Counted from the first letter of the stretch, positions 1 through 7,446 are shown. The stretch is 17,591 nt of DNA from an uncultured Lachnospiraceae bacterium (GCA_910584695.1 CAJUBR010000059.1:1-17591), one strand, 5' to 3'. Notes: generated by a model not told the origin, from the sequence alone. Translations and numbers: made by a program.

Positions 1-785
1 GAATCAGTTCCACGGAGCCGAATCTGCAGAATATTCCGATGCGTACCGATCTTGGAAGAAGTATCCGTAAAGTATTTATTCCGAAAGAAGGATATGTTTT
101 TGTGGATGCAGATTACTCCCAGATCGAGCTGCGTGTACTGGCTCATTTTTCTGGAGATGAAAAGCTGATTTCTGCTTATAAGGAAGATCAGGATATTCAC
201 GCACTGACAGCCTCACAGGTTTTTGGAGTGCCAATTGATGAGGTGGATGATCTGATGAGGAGGAATGCAAAGGCGGTTAATTTTGGTATTGTTTATGGTA
301 TCAGTGCGTTTGGTCTTTCGGAAGATCTTGATATCCCGAGAAAGGAAGCCGCTGATTATATTGAGAGTTATTTTGCGACTTATCCGGGAGTGAAAACCTT
401 TTTGGATGAAACAGTGGAATCTGCTAAGAAAACGGGAATGACCCGCACAATGTTTGGAAGAATCCGTCCGATTCCGGAGCTTACATCTTCTAATTTTATG
501 CAGCGTAGTTTTGGAGAACGGGTAGCAATGAACTCACCGATTCAGGGGACGGCAGCAGACATTATTAAAATAGCAATGATTCGTGTTCATGAACGGTTAA
601 AACGGGAAAATAGACAATCTACCCTTATTTTGCAGATACATGATGAATTACTGATTGAAACAAAAGAAGACGAAGTAGAGATTGTAAAACAGATTCTTGA
701 GGAAGAAATGATGCATGCAGCAAAATTAAAGGTGCCTTTAAGTGTCGGAGTTAGCTGTGGCAATACGTGGTATGAGGCAAAATAA
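1..785 (+). CDS. polA: DNA polymerase I, polymerase domain, 3' end of gene (5' partial)
   Basis: This is the C-terminal part of a family A DNA polymerase, which fills gaps during Okazaki fragment processing and excision repair. The reading frame is open from the left edge; the first full codon is at base 3, so the ATG at 39 is internal and not a start. The upstream codons read SSTEPNLQNIP, the conserved block just before motif A. Motif A (DYSQIELR, metal-binding Asp) is at 111-134, motif B / O-helix (RRNAKAVNFGIVYG, with the dNTP-contacting Arg, Lys and Tyr) at 258-299, and motif C (QIHDEL, catalytic Asp) at 633-650. All polymerase catalytic residues are present and the C-terminus looks complete. 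The 5' nuclease and 3'-5' exonuclease regions lie outside the window, so proofreading cannot be judged. coaE starts about 46 bases downstream, probably in the same transcript; polA-coaE adjacency is common in Bacillota. Confidence 0.97.
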   Translation, partial: ISSTEPNLQNIPMRTDLGRSIRKVFIPKEGYVFVDADYSQIELRVLAHFSGDEKLISAYKEDQDIHALTASQVFGVPIDEVDDLMRRNAKAVNFGIVYGISAFGLSEDLDIPRKEAADYIESYFATYPGVKTFLDETVESAKKTGMTRTMFGRIRPIPELTSSNFMQRSFGERVAMNSPIQGTAADIIKIAMIRVHERLKRENRQSTLILQIHDELLIETKEDEVEIVKQILEEEMMHAAKLKVPLSVGVSCGNTWYEAK

Positions 786-831
786 CCCGGTTATATGGTT
801 TAAAGCAAGATGAAAAGAGGGATTGCAAAGG

Positions 832-1425
832 ATGAGGATTATAGGGATTACAGGTGGAATCGGAACCGGAAAAAGCACGGTACTGCGGATATTGGAAAAG
901 GAACATCATGCCTGCATCGTGGAAGCAGACCGGCTGGCACACCGGCTGATGGAACCGGGAAAAACTGCTTATAACGAGATTGTGAAAATATTTGGAAATA
1001 AAATCCTTTGCAAAGACGGAAAGATTGACCGCAGGCTTCTTGGAAATATTGTTTTTCAGGATAAGAAGGCACTTGGCAGACTGAATGAGATTGTTCATCC
1101 TGCAGTAAAGGAATATATAGTAGAAGATATCAGAAAAAAAAAGGAGGAACAGACGGCACTTTATGTGATTGAGGCAGCTTTGCTGATTGAAGACGGTTAT
1201 AAGGAAATCTGTGATGAACTCTGGTATGTTTATGCGGCGAAGGAGGAAAGAATAAAGCGGCTGCTGTGTGGAAGAGGCGGGGATCAGGAAAAATGGGAAG
1301 GGATTATTGCCAGCCAGTCAACGGAAGCATATTACCGTTTATATTGTGATGCCGTGATTGATAACGGAAAGGATTTGAAAACAACCACAAATATCGTAAA
1401 GGAATTATTGTCTAAAACCGGATAA
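832..1425 (+). CDS. coaE: Dephospho-CoA kinase
   Basis: CoaE catalyses the last step of coenzyme A synthesis, ATP-dependent phosphorylation of the ribose 3'-OH of dephospho-CoA, in the cytosol. The protein of 197 residues has the usual length. It opens with MRIIGITGGIGTGKST, a P-loop at residues 8-15. EADRLAHRL follows (the substrate-binding DAD/EAD box), then DRRLLGNIVF and IVHPAV, and finally the lid region with CDAVIDN near the C-terminus. I chose the ATG at 832 because the family begins immediately before the IIGITGG strand and because AGAGGG at 816-821 lies 10 bases upstream. A TTG at 823 would extend the protein by three residues but leaves only one base between it and the same SD sequence. 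No terminator separates it from polA. Nothing in the protein looks unusual. Confidence 0.96.
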   Translation: MRIIGITGGIGTGKSTVLRILEKEHHACIVEADRLAHRLMEPGKTAYNEIVKIFGNKILCKDGKIDRRLLGNIVFQDKKALGRLNEIVHPAVKEYIVEDIRKKKEEQTALYVIEAALLIEDGYKEICDELWYVYAAKEERIKRLLCGRGGDQEKWEGIIASQSTEAYYRLYCDAVIDNGKDLKTTTNIVKELLSKTG

Positions 1426-1543
1426 TGTGGTAATATGTAGCATAGTTATCGTGTATTGAGATTAGAGGAAGATTACTTTCATTTTGAATTTGTATTCTAA
1501 ACGGACATACAGATAAGTCTGTTTTGATATTAGGAGGCATATT

Positions 1544-3601
1544 ATGGCAGCTTTGACAAAATATCCGGAACCGTTGGTGTTTGGTCTTGATATCGGAACC
1601 AGAAGCATTGTTGGAACGGTTGGATACCGGGAGGGAAGCCAATTTAATATTGTAGCACAATGTACGAAATTTCATGATACCAGAGCAATGCTGGATGGAC
1701 AGATCCATGATATTAATAAGGTATGGGAGGACATCTTATATGTCAAGGAAAATCTGGAACAGCAGCTATCCGGAAGAAAATTAAAAGAGGTTTGTGTTGC
1801 AGCTGCCGGACGGGTGCTGAAAACGGCAGTGGGAAAGGGATATTATGAATTTCAGGAAGATACGGTTGTAAACCAGGAATATATTCATTCCCTGGAGTTA
1901 ATCGGAGTAGAGAAGGCCCATGAAGATATGATGAGGAAAAATGATACGGATGTCAAATTTTTCTGTGTCGGATATACCGTAATAAAATATTATCTGAATG
2001 ATTATGAGATTGGAAATCTGGAAGGACACAAGGCACGTAATATCAGTGCGGATGTACTGGCTACTTTTTTACCGGAAGAGGTTGTGGATGGTTTATATGC
2101 GGCAGTATCTATAGCCGGGCTTGAGATTGCAAATATGACATTAGAGCCGATTGCTGCTATTCAGGTGGCAATTCCTGAAAATTACAGACTGTTAAATATT
2201 GCTTTGGTGGATGTAGGAGCGGGAACTTCTGATATTTGTATTACCAAGGATGGGAGTATTATCGGATATGGTATGCTTCCGAAGGCAGGGGATGAAATTA
2301 CGGATGCTTTGGTTCAGGAATATCTGGTTGATTTTGCGACCGCTGAGAAGATTAAAATGATCAACCCAAAAAGAAAAACTATGACTTATAAAGATGTGAT
2401 GGGAATCAGTCACAAGATTACACCACAGGAGATTTATGAAAAGGTGGATTCTGTTTTGGAGGATATTGCAAAACAGGTGGCAGATAAGATGATAGAATTA
2501 AATGGAGGAAAACCGGTCTCTGCTGTTTTTGTAGTGGGTGGCGGTGGTAAAATTCCGGGATTTACTGAAAAACTTGCAGATTATCTTGATCTGCCACAGG
2601 AAAGAGTAGCTCTAAGAGGAGAAGAAGTACTTGGATCTACCAATATCTTAGTGGAAGGCATCAAAAAAGACCCTCTTTTGGTGACACCGATCGGTATTTG
2701 CCTTAATTTTTATGAACAGAAGAATAATTTTGTTTTCCTGTATGTAAATAACGAAAGAGTAAAGCTTTATAATAATGATAAACTGACGGTTTTTGATGCT
2801 GCATTGGCATTTGGTCTTTCCAATGATGCTATTTTTCCAAAGCGTGGAGCTGATTTGAATTATACATTGAATAATAAGCCAAAGTTTATCCGGGGTAGTA
2901 CCGGGGAGGCTGCGGTTATTTTATTAAATGACAAAGAGGCGGGACTGAATCATCCGGTTCAGGCAGGAGATCATATTTTGATTACAGAATCTACAATGGG
3001 GGAAAATGCCAGGGCATTGCTAGGGGAGATTGCTGATTTTACCAGTATGATTTCTTTTGAGGTAAACGATAAAACGGTAAGCTGCCCAAGATATGCAAGT
3101 GTAAACGGAAAATTAGAATCCGAGTTTTATGAAATCCATGAGGGTGATCATGTTGAAATGCTGAATTATTACACATTAAGCCAGTTGATGCGTTTTATGG
3201 ATATTGAAACCCCTCATGAGGTATTTATAAATGGTGCCAGAGCAAATGCAGACACTAAAATTTATGAAAACTTTAAAGTGGCATGGATCGATCAGGAGGA
3301 AATATACAAGGCACAGCATTTTGTGACAAAGGAGGAAACGGAGGAATCCGGTTCTTTAGAGGATATTCCCGATATTCCTGATCATTCGGACACGGTTGAC
3401 ATGAAAGTGATGGTAAACGGAACAGGAATTACTCTGACCGGAAAAAAAGAATATGTATTTGTTGATATTTTCGATAAATATGAATTTGATCGGAAACATG
3501 TTGGAGGTACAGAACTAATTCAGAAAATTGACGGAAAAGAAGCAGAGCATTTCAGTCCGCTTCATCAGGGAGCGAATATTGAAATTTACTGGAAGGAATA
3601 A
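1544..3601 (+). CDS. FtsA-like actin-fold ATPase with long C-terminal extension
   Basis: The N-terminal ~400 residues form an actin/Hsp70-fold ATPase of the FtsA/PilM type. The phosphate-1 loop is FGLDIGTRS (about residues 13-21), phosphate-2 is VDVGAGTSDI (222-231), and the adenosine loop is VVGGGGKIPGF (330-340). A region like the FtsA 1C subdomain lies around residues 80-150. Canonical FtsA is about 400-450 residues and ends in a membrane-binding amphipathic helix; this protein has 685 residues and ends in IEIYWKE, with no such helix. Residues about 455-685 instead show repeated VNG... and GD.(V/I)... segments that look like beta-grasp folds (inference). AGGAGG at 1532-1537 lies 6 bases from the ATG. 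The diguanylate cyclase gene begins three bases after the stop, so the two are probably co-translated. I call it a cell-division FtsA-domain protein of a clostridial type; a direct role in division is not shown by the sequence, and it may be a second FtsA paralogue or have another scaffold function. Confidence 0.85.
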   Translation: MAALTKYPEPLVFGLDIGTRSIVGTVGYREGSQFNIVAQCTKFHDTRAMLDGQIHDINKVWEDILYVKENLEQQLSGRKLKEVCVAAAGRVLKTAVGKGYYEFQEDTVVNQEYIHSLELIGVEKAHEDMMRKNDTDVKFFCVGYTVIKYYLNDYEIGNLEGHKARNISADVLATFLPEEVVDGLYAAVSIAGLEIANMTLEPIAAIQVAIPENYRLLNIALVDVGAGTSDICITKDGSIIGYGMLPKAGDEITDALVQEYLVDFATAEKIKMINPKRKTMTYKDVMGISHKITPQEIYEKVDSVLEDIAKQVADKMIELNGGKPVSAVFVVGGGGKIPGFTEKLADYLDLPQERVALRGEEVLGSTNILVEGIKKDPLLVTPIGICLNFYEQKNNFVFLYVNNERVKLYNNDKLTVFDAALAFGLSNDAIFPKRGADLNYTLNNKPKFIRGSTGEAAVILLNDKEAGLNHPVQAGDHILITESTMGENARALLGEIADFTSMISFEVNDKTVSCPRYASVNGKLESEFYEIHEGDHVEMLNYYTLSQLMRFMDIETPHEVFINGARANADTKIYENFKVAWIDQEEIYKAQHFVTKEETEESGSLEDIPDIPDHSDTVDMKVMVNGTGITLTGKKEYVFVDIFDKYEFDRKHVGGTELIQKIDGKEAEHFSPLHQGANIEIYWKE

Positions 3602-3604
3602 AAC

Positions 3605-5302
3605 ATGAATATGACATCAGTGATTGAAATTCAAAAAAAGGGAATTCCTATGCACAGAATCCTCTATGCAGTATTCTTTTTTCAAAGGCTGCTGCTCCAG
3701 CTTAGGAGTGATGAGAATCAGATTAAGAATACGATTGTGGTTCTGTCCTTTTTGGCTGTTTGTGAAATAATAGAAGAGATTTTTTATCACAGTCATCTGT
3801 TGGAAAAAACAAAGACGGTAAGAATAATACGATATATACAGTGCGTATTTGCTTCGGTCATACTTTTGTTTTTGCATGGTCTGGAGGATTCCGGAATCAT
3901 GATTCTTGTATTGTGGCTGATACTTGTAATTGATTTTTTGATTTCTATGCAGCTAGAGAACCGGACATATGTTATTTTGTTTCTGTTTCTTGTTAGCTTT
4001 CCGGTGCTAAGTGTAATTCTTACGAAGATGACCTTTAGCGGAAATGACCATTGGCTTTATTTCTTTTTTGATATATTAATGGTATTGGTTATTCTGGCAG
4101 GAGAAACTTTTCTGCTTTTAGATTATCTGCATGGGCTAAATAAAACAATGTCAGACCAGTATTATGAATTAGAAGATGCGGTGGAAAAAAACAAAAATAT
4201 TCTGAACATGCAGGAAAAGCTTAAAAAAACGAATGAACAGCTTAATATGCAGAAATTGGATTTACAGCTGGCAAATAAGCAGATTAAAGAGGCAAATAGT
4301 GAAATGACTGCCCAAAAGGAGATTTTGCGTTATATCGCCATGTCATTTGATGTAGTAAAAATTTCAAATCATATTACGGATTCCATTATGCAGGTTAAAA
4401 AGTTAGGTTTTTGTGCAGTTTACATTAGAGAAAATGTGTATCTGAATCAGCATGCCAATTATGTAGTTAAAACAAATTTTGGGCAGCTTCAGAGTAAAAT
4501 TAAAGAACATATGGAAGACATTTATCTGAAAATGACTTCGGAAAACGAAAATGAAGCAGTTTTTCACGAAAATGTTAAAACGGAATTTCCGTTTTTAAAT
4601 GATGTAAATATCTGTTCAGTTTATGCAAGGGTTTTGGAATTGGACGGAGATACTTATGGTCTGTTTCTATTGGGAGATTGCAAAAAGGATTATTTTGCTG
4701 AACACATGTCTTTTTATCATGCTGTGATTGCACAGTATGATATTGCAATCGGAAATGCTAAAATATATAATGAAATGCAGAATATGGCAAGAAAGGACGG
4801 ACTTACAGGGATTAATAACCGGATTTATTTTTCCGAGTTATTTAAAAATGCAGTATCAAAAATGAAAAAAATGAACGGCTGTATGAGTGTTGCATTATTT
4901 GATATTGACAAATTTAAAAATGTGAATGATACATATGGGCATCTTGCGGGCGATGAAGTCATTAAAAAAATTGCAACTACAACACAATCTTATATTGAAA
5001 AATATAATGGTTTTGTCTGTCGGTATGGTGGAGAAGAATTTGTGGCAGTTTTACCGGATAGAAAGTTAGAAGTGGCACAGCCGATTATTGAAGATCTATT
5101 TGAAGAGCTTTGCAGGCAGGTGGTAGTATATAATGGATTAGAAATTCACATGAGTGTCAGCATAGGACTGACTGCTTATCCGGAAGTATGTAAGGATACA
5201 GATGATTTGTTAAAGCGGGCAGACTGGTGTATGTATTATGCAAAAGAGCATGGACGATGCCAGATTAATGTAGATGATGGAAGTATACAAAGAAATGAAT
5301 GA
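3605..5302 (+). CDS. Membrane-anchored GAF-GGDEF diguanylate cyclase
   Basis: Predicted to make the second messenger c-di-GMP from two GTP. Residues ~19-175 hold five clear hydrophobic helices (about 42-61, 75-92, 97-115, 121-140, 150-175) plus a shorter one near 19-34, giving a membrane sensor module. Residues 182-240 are a charged, Leu-rich coiled coil. Residues ~241-390 look like a GAF domain (YGLFLLGDCKKD near its end). The GGDEF domain follows, with DGLTGINNR from 398, metal-binding DIDKF from 433 and the active-site loop RYGGEEF, GGEEF being residues 475-479; it appears catalytically intact. The product-inhibition I-site (RxxD, ending just before the loop) reads KYNG, so feedback control by that site is unlikely. 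The chosen ATG has AAGGA at 3593-3597. A second candidate, ATG 3650 with AAGGGA six bases upstream, would remove 15 residues. It lies three bases after the FtsA-like gene, and its stop codon overlaps the ackA ribosome binding site. Confidence 0.92.
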   Translation: MNMTSVIEIQKKGIPMHRILYAVFFFQRLLLQLRSDENQIKNTIVVLSFLAVCEIIEEIFYHSHLLEKTKTVRIIRYIQCVFASVILLFLHGLEDSGIMILVLWLILVIDFLISMQLENRTYVILFLFLVSFPVLSVILTKMTFSGNDHWLYFFFDILMVLVILAGETFLLLDYLHGLNKTMSDQYYELEDAVEKNKNILNMQEKLKKTNEQLNMQKLDLQLANKQIKEANSEMTAQKEILRYIAMSFDVVKISNHITDSIMQVKKLGFCAVYIRENVYLNQHANYVVKTNFGQLQSKIKEHMEDIYLKMTSENENEAVFHENVKTEFPFLNDVNICSVYARVLELDGDTYGLFLLGDCKKDYFAEHMSFYHAVIAQYDIAIGNAKIYNEMQNMARKDGLTGINNRIYFSELFKNAVSKMKKMNGCMSVALFDIDKFKNVNDTYGHLAGDEVIKKIATTTQSYIEKYNGFVCRYGGEEFVAVLPDRKLEVAQPIIEDLFEELCRQVVVYNGLEIHMSVSIGLTAYPEVCKDTDDLLKRADWCMYYAKEHGRCQINVDDGSIQRNE

Positions 5303-5315
5303 AGGAGGAAAAGAA

Positions 5316-6506
5316 ATGAATGTATTTGTTGTAAATTGTGGAAGCTCTTCTTTGAAGTATCAGTTAATTGATGTCGATACAGAAAAAGTAATTGCAAAGG
5401 GGCTTTGTGAACGAATCGGTATTGATGGAAAATTAACTCATAAGCCGGCGGGAAAGAAAGCGGTTGAAAAAGAGCTTCCGATGAAGGATCATAAAAGTGC
5501 AGTTTCTTATGTATTAGAAGCATTGACGGATCAGGATTTTGGTGTCATTAAAAATTTATCTGCCATAGATGCAGTGGGACATCGTATTGTACATGGAGGG
5601 GAAAAATTTGCAAAATCAGTGATCATCACAGATGAGGTATTAGAAGCTATTGAAGAGTGTAATGATCTTGCACCGCTTCATAATCCGGCTAACCTGATCG
5701 GTGTTTCGGCATGTAAAGCATTGATGCCGGAGGTTCCTATGGTAGCTGTGTTTGATACTGCATTTCATCAGACCATGCCCAAAGAAGCCTATCTCTATGG
5801 TATTCCGTATGAGTATTATGACCGATACAAGATCCGTAAGTATGGATTTCATGGTACATCACATAGCTATGTTTCTAAAAGGCTGATAGAGTTATTGGGA
5901 AAAGAAGGAAAAGAGTCAAAAGTAATTATCTGCCACTTGGGAAACGGTTCTTCGGTATGTGCGGTAAAGAATGGTGTGTCGGTAGACACCAGTATGGGCT
6001 TTACACCGTTAGATGGTCTGATTATGGGAACCAGAAGCGGCAGTATTGATCCGGCTGTTGTACAGTTTCTGGCAAATAAGTTAGACTGTTCTTTAGATGA
6101 AGTTCTCACTATTTTAAACAAAAAGTCAGGAGTAGAGGGGGTTTCCGGGGTTTCTAGTGACTTTAGGGATTTGGATAAGGCAAGTATGGAAGGAAATGAA
6201 AGGGCTAAGACTGCCCTTGATATGTTTGCCTATCATACAGCCCGGTATATCGGGGCTTATGCAGCCGTTATGAACGGTGTGGATGCGATTGCATTTACGG
6301 CAGGGATTGGTGAGAATAATTCTAAGATACGAAAAGCAGTCTGTGATTATTTAGGCTATCTTGGAATGGAAATTGATGATTTGGCCAATGATAAAAAAGG
6401 AGAAGAGATTAAGATTTCCACAGACGATTCCAAAGTCGGTGTATATGTGGTTCCTACAAATGAGGAACTTGCGATTGCGAGAGAAACAGTGGAACTTTTA
6501 GGGTAA
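5316..6506 (+). CDS. ackA: Acetate kinase
   Basis: Catalyses acetyl phosphate + ADP to acetate + ATP, the substrate-level phosphorylation step of acetate fermentation, in the cytosol. The 396-residue length is normal. Catalytic and binding positions known from the family are all present: Asn7 and the SSS run at 10-12 in VNCGSSSLKY, Arg90 in GHRIVHGG, Asp147 in FDTAFHQ, His179 in YGFHGTSH, Arg240 in GTRSGSIDP, and Glu383/384 in PTNEE. GIGENNSKIR forms part of the nucleotide site. The start is ATG 5316 (MNVFVVNCG); AAGGAGG at 5302-5308 sits 7 bases upstream and overlaps the TGA of the upstream cyclase, which suggests translational coupling. An in-frame ATG at 5274 lies inside the cyclase gene and would add a non-conserved 14-residue extension. 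The usual partner pta (phosphotransacetylase) is not next to it in this window. No intrinsic terminator follows before the next promoter. Confidence 0.98.
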   Translation: MNVFVVNCGSSSLKYQLIDVDTEKVIAKGLCERIGIDGKLTHKPAGKKAVEKELPMKDHKSAVSYVLEALTDQDFGVIKNLSAIDAVGHRIVHGGEKFAKSVIITDEVLEAIEECNDLAPLHNPANLIGVSACKALMPEVPMVAVFDTAFHQTMPKEAYLYGIPYEYYDRYKIRKYGFHGTSHSYVSKRLIELLGKEGKESKVIICHLGNGSSVCAVKNGVSVDTSMGFTPLDGLIMGTRSGSIDPAVVQFLANKLDCSLDEVLTILNKKSGVEGVSGVSSDFRDLDKASMEGNERAKTALDMFAYHTARYIGAYAAVMNGVDAIAFTAGIGENNSKIRKAVCDYLGYLGMEIDDLANDKKGEEIKISTDDSKVGVYVVPTNEELAIARETVELLG

Positions 6507-6519
6507 ATAAATTCTCCCA

Positions 6520-6540
6520 AATAAATTATAAAAATTTATT
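6520..6540. repeat. A/T-only 8-bp palindrome overlapping the -35 edge
   Basis: The arms AATAAATT (6520-6527) and AATTTATT (6533-6540) are perfect inverted repeats around a 5-base spacer. The right arm runs into the first two bases of the TTGACA -35 box. With no G or C and no U-tract it is not a terminator. It could be an UP element (A/T tracts bound by RNA polymerase alpha subunits) or a repressor operator. Which of these is unresolved from sequence alone. Confidence 0.4.
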
Positions 6541-6567
6541 GACAAAGAATGGGAAACTGGGTATAAT
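6539..6567 (+). promoter_or_regulatory. Consensus SigA-type promoter of the DUF177-rpmF unit
   Basis: A perfect TTGACA -35 box (6539-6544), exactly 17 bases of spacer and a perfect TATAAT -10 box (6562-6567). Transcription would begin near 6573-6576, leaving a short leader of about 22-25 bases before the ATG at 6598. The region upstream is a run of A/T that could act as an UP element. This is the strongest promoter in the window and fits a gene pair feeding ribosome synthesis. Confidence 0.92.
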
Positions 6568-6597
6568 AATCGACGTGTGAGTTTAGGAGATAAATCT

Positions 6598-7131
6598 ATG
6601 TTAATAAACTTATATGAAATTTTATCTGTACAAGGCAAAGAATTAACAGTAAAAGCTGAATTGGAAAAAGCACAGGTGGCATTTCGGGGAGAAACTTTGG
6701 ATATCACCTATCAGAATCCTTTTTTTATCACATTACAGCGAGTAGAAAAGGATACGGTTTGTGTTGAATTTCAAGTAGCGGCATCTGTTAAACGGGTTTG
6801 TAGCCGATGTCTTGAAGATGTTGTTTGTGATTATACCTTAGATGTAAAACGCACGATCAATGTTGTAAAGAAAGAAGCTTATGCAGATAATACTTTAGAA
6901 TATGATGAAATAGGTTATATCGAAGACTGTACTCTGGATGTAGACATGCTCGTTTTGGATGAGTTATATACCGTACTTCCAATGAATGTCCTGTGTAAGG
7001 ATGATTGCAAAGGAATCTGTAAGGTATGTGGAACCAATCTGAATAAGAGCACATGTAATTGTGACCAGACGGTTCCGGATCCAAGAATGGCAGTTTTTAG
7101 TGATATCTTCAATCAATTTAAGGAGGTGTGA
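6598..7131 (+). CDS. ylbN: DUF177 / YceD (YlbN) family protein
   Basis: A 177-residue member of the DUF177 family, which is encoded next to rpmF across many bacteria and has been implicated in 23S rRNA accumulation and L32 function; its exact biochemical role is not settled. Visible family marks are VCSRCLEDV in the middle and the C-terminal Cys-rich block LCKDDCKGICKVCG followed by NLNKSTCNC and DPR.A.F, probably a metal-binding knuckle. The ATG at 6598 is chosen because AGGAGA at 6585-6590 lies 7 bases upstream. An in-frame GTG at 6577 falls at the predicted transcription start with no room for a ribosome binding site. The rpmF ribosome binding site AAGGAGGTG overlaps the end of this gene, so the two are coupled. 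It is driven by the consensus promoter at 6539-6567. Confidence 0.93.
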   Translation: MLINLYEILSVQGKELTVKAELEKAQVAFRGETLDITYQNPFFITLQRVEKDTVCVEFQVAASVKRVCSRCLEDVVCDYTLDVKRTINVVKKEAYADNTLEYDEIGYIEDCTLDVDMLVLDELYTVLPMNVLCKDDCKGICKVCGTNLNKSTCNCDQTVPDPRMAVFSDIFNQFKEV

Positions 7132-7134
7132 ATA

Positions 7135-7311
7135 ATGTCTATCTGTCCAAAGAATAAATCTTCAAAAGGAAGAAGAGATAAGAGAAGAGCAAACTGGAAG
7201 ATGAGCGCTCCTACTTTGGTAAAGTGCTCTAAGTGTGGTGAACTGATGGTTCCTCACAGAGTATGTAAGAAATGCGGCAGCTACAATAAAAAAGAGATTA
7301 TTGAAGCTTAA
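7135..7311 (+). CDS. rpmF: 50S ribosomal protein L32 (bL32)
   Basis: A small ribosomal protein of 58 residues, a component of the large subunit. It starts MSICPKNKSSKGRRDKRR, which matches the conserved basic N-terminus with the KxKxSKxxRDxRRA pattern, followed by the tryptophan of the family's ANWK segment. The zinc-ribbon pairs CSKC and CKKC are both intact, so this is the zinc-binding form rather than the Cys-free form found in some Bacillota. AAGGAGGTG at 7120-7128 lies 6 bases before the ATG and overlaps the stop of the DUF177 gene. A strong intrinsic terminator follows 12 bases after the stop. In many bacteria plsX and fatty-acid genes follow rpmF; here the unit ends with rpmF. Confidence 0.98.
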   Translation: MSICPKNKSSKGRRDKRRANWKMSAPTLVKCSKCGELMVPHRVCKKCGSYNKKEIIEA

Positions 7312-7322
7312 TTTTAGCTTAT

Positions 7323-7354
7323 AAAACCTTTCCATATATATGGAGAGGTTTTTT
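7323..7354 (+). terminator. Intrinsic terminator after rpmF
   Basis: An 11-bp stem (7325-7335 with 7340-7350, one G-U pair) closes on the 4-base loop ATAT and runs directly into TTTTTT (7349-7354). Two further A-T pairs can extend the base. It lies 12 bases after the rpmF stop codon and separates the DUF177-rpmF unit from the rimP operon. Confidence 0.93.
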
Positions 7355-7394
7355 GCATTTATGAATCTTTCCCCAAAAGTAATACAAAAAAAGC

Positions 7395-7423
7395 TTGCAT
7401 TTTTTGAACGGTAGTGATATTCT
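7395..7423 (+). promoter_or_regulatory. Candidate promoter of the rimP-nusA-infB operon
   Basis: TTGCAT (7395-7400), a 17-base spacer, then TATTCT (7418-7423) preceded by TG plus one base (7415-7417), an extended -10 element. The boxes match consensus only partly (3/6 and 4/6) but spacing and the TGn extension are right, and the site lies between the rpmF terminator and rimP, where a promoter is required. Transcription would begin near 7430 and give a leader of about 90 bases that holds the hairpin at 7447-7474. Confidence 0.65.
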
Positions 7424-7446
7424 TACAAAGTAGCATAGTGATTAGT

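Noticed and set aside
39..41. ATG at 39 as the start of a short polymerase gene
   Set aside because: The frame is open to the left edge and encodes the conserved SSTEPNLQNIP block, so polA is simply truncated by the window.
823..831. TTG start for coaE
   Set aside because: Only one base separates it from the SD sequence; ATG 832 has correct spacing and matches the family N-terminus.
1509..1530. Small hairpin ACAGA-TAAG-TCTGT followed by TTTT before the FtsA-like gene
   Set aside because: A 5-bp stem with a four-base T run is too weak for a terminator call; the 118-base gap shows no convincing promoter boxes either.
5236..5523. Reverse-strand open frame across the cyclase-ackA junction
   Set aside because: It is antisense to two well-supported genes and has no family features.
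6506..6540. Terminator after ackA
   Set aside because: The only hairpin is the A/T-only palindrome, with no G/C pairs and no U-tract; better read as an UP element or operator.
6577..6597. GTG start for the DUF177 gene, seven codons before the ATG
   Set aside because: It falls at the predicted transcription start with no upstream SD, while ATG 6598 has AGGAGA at ideal distance.
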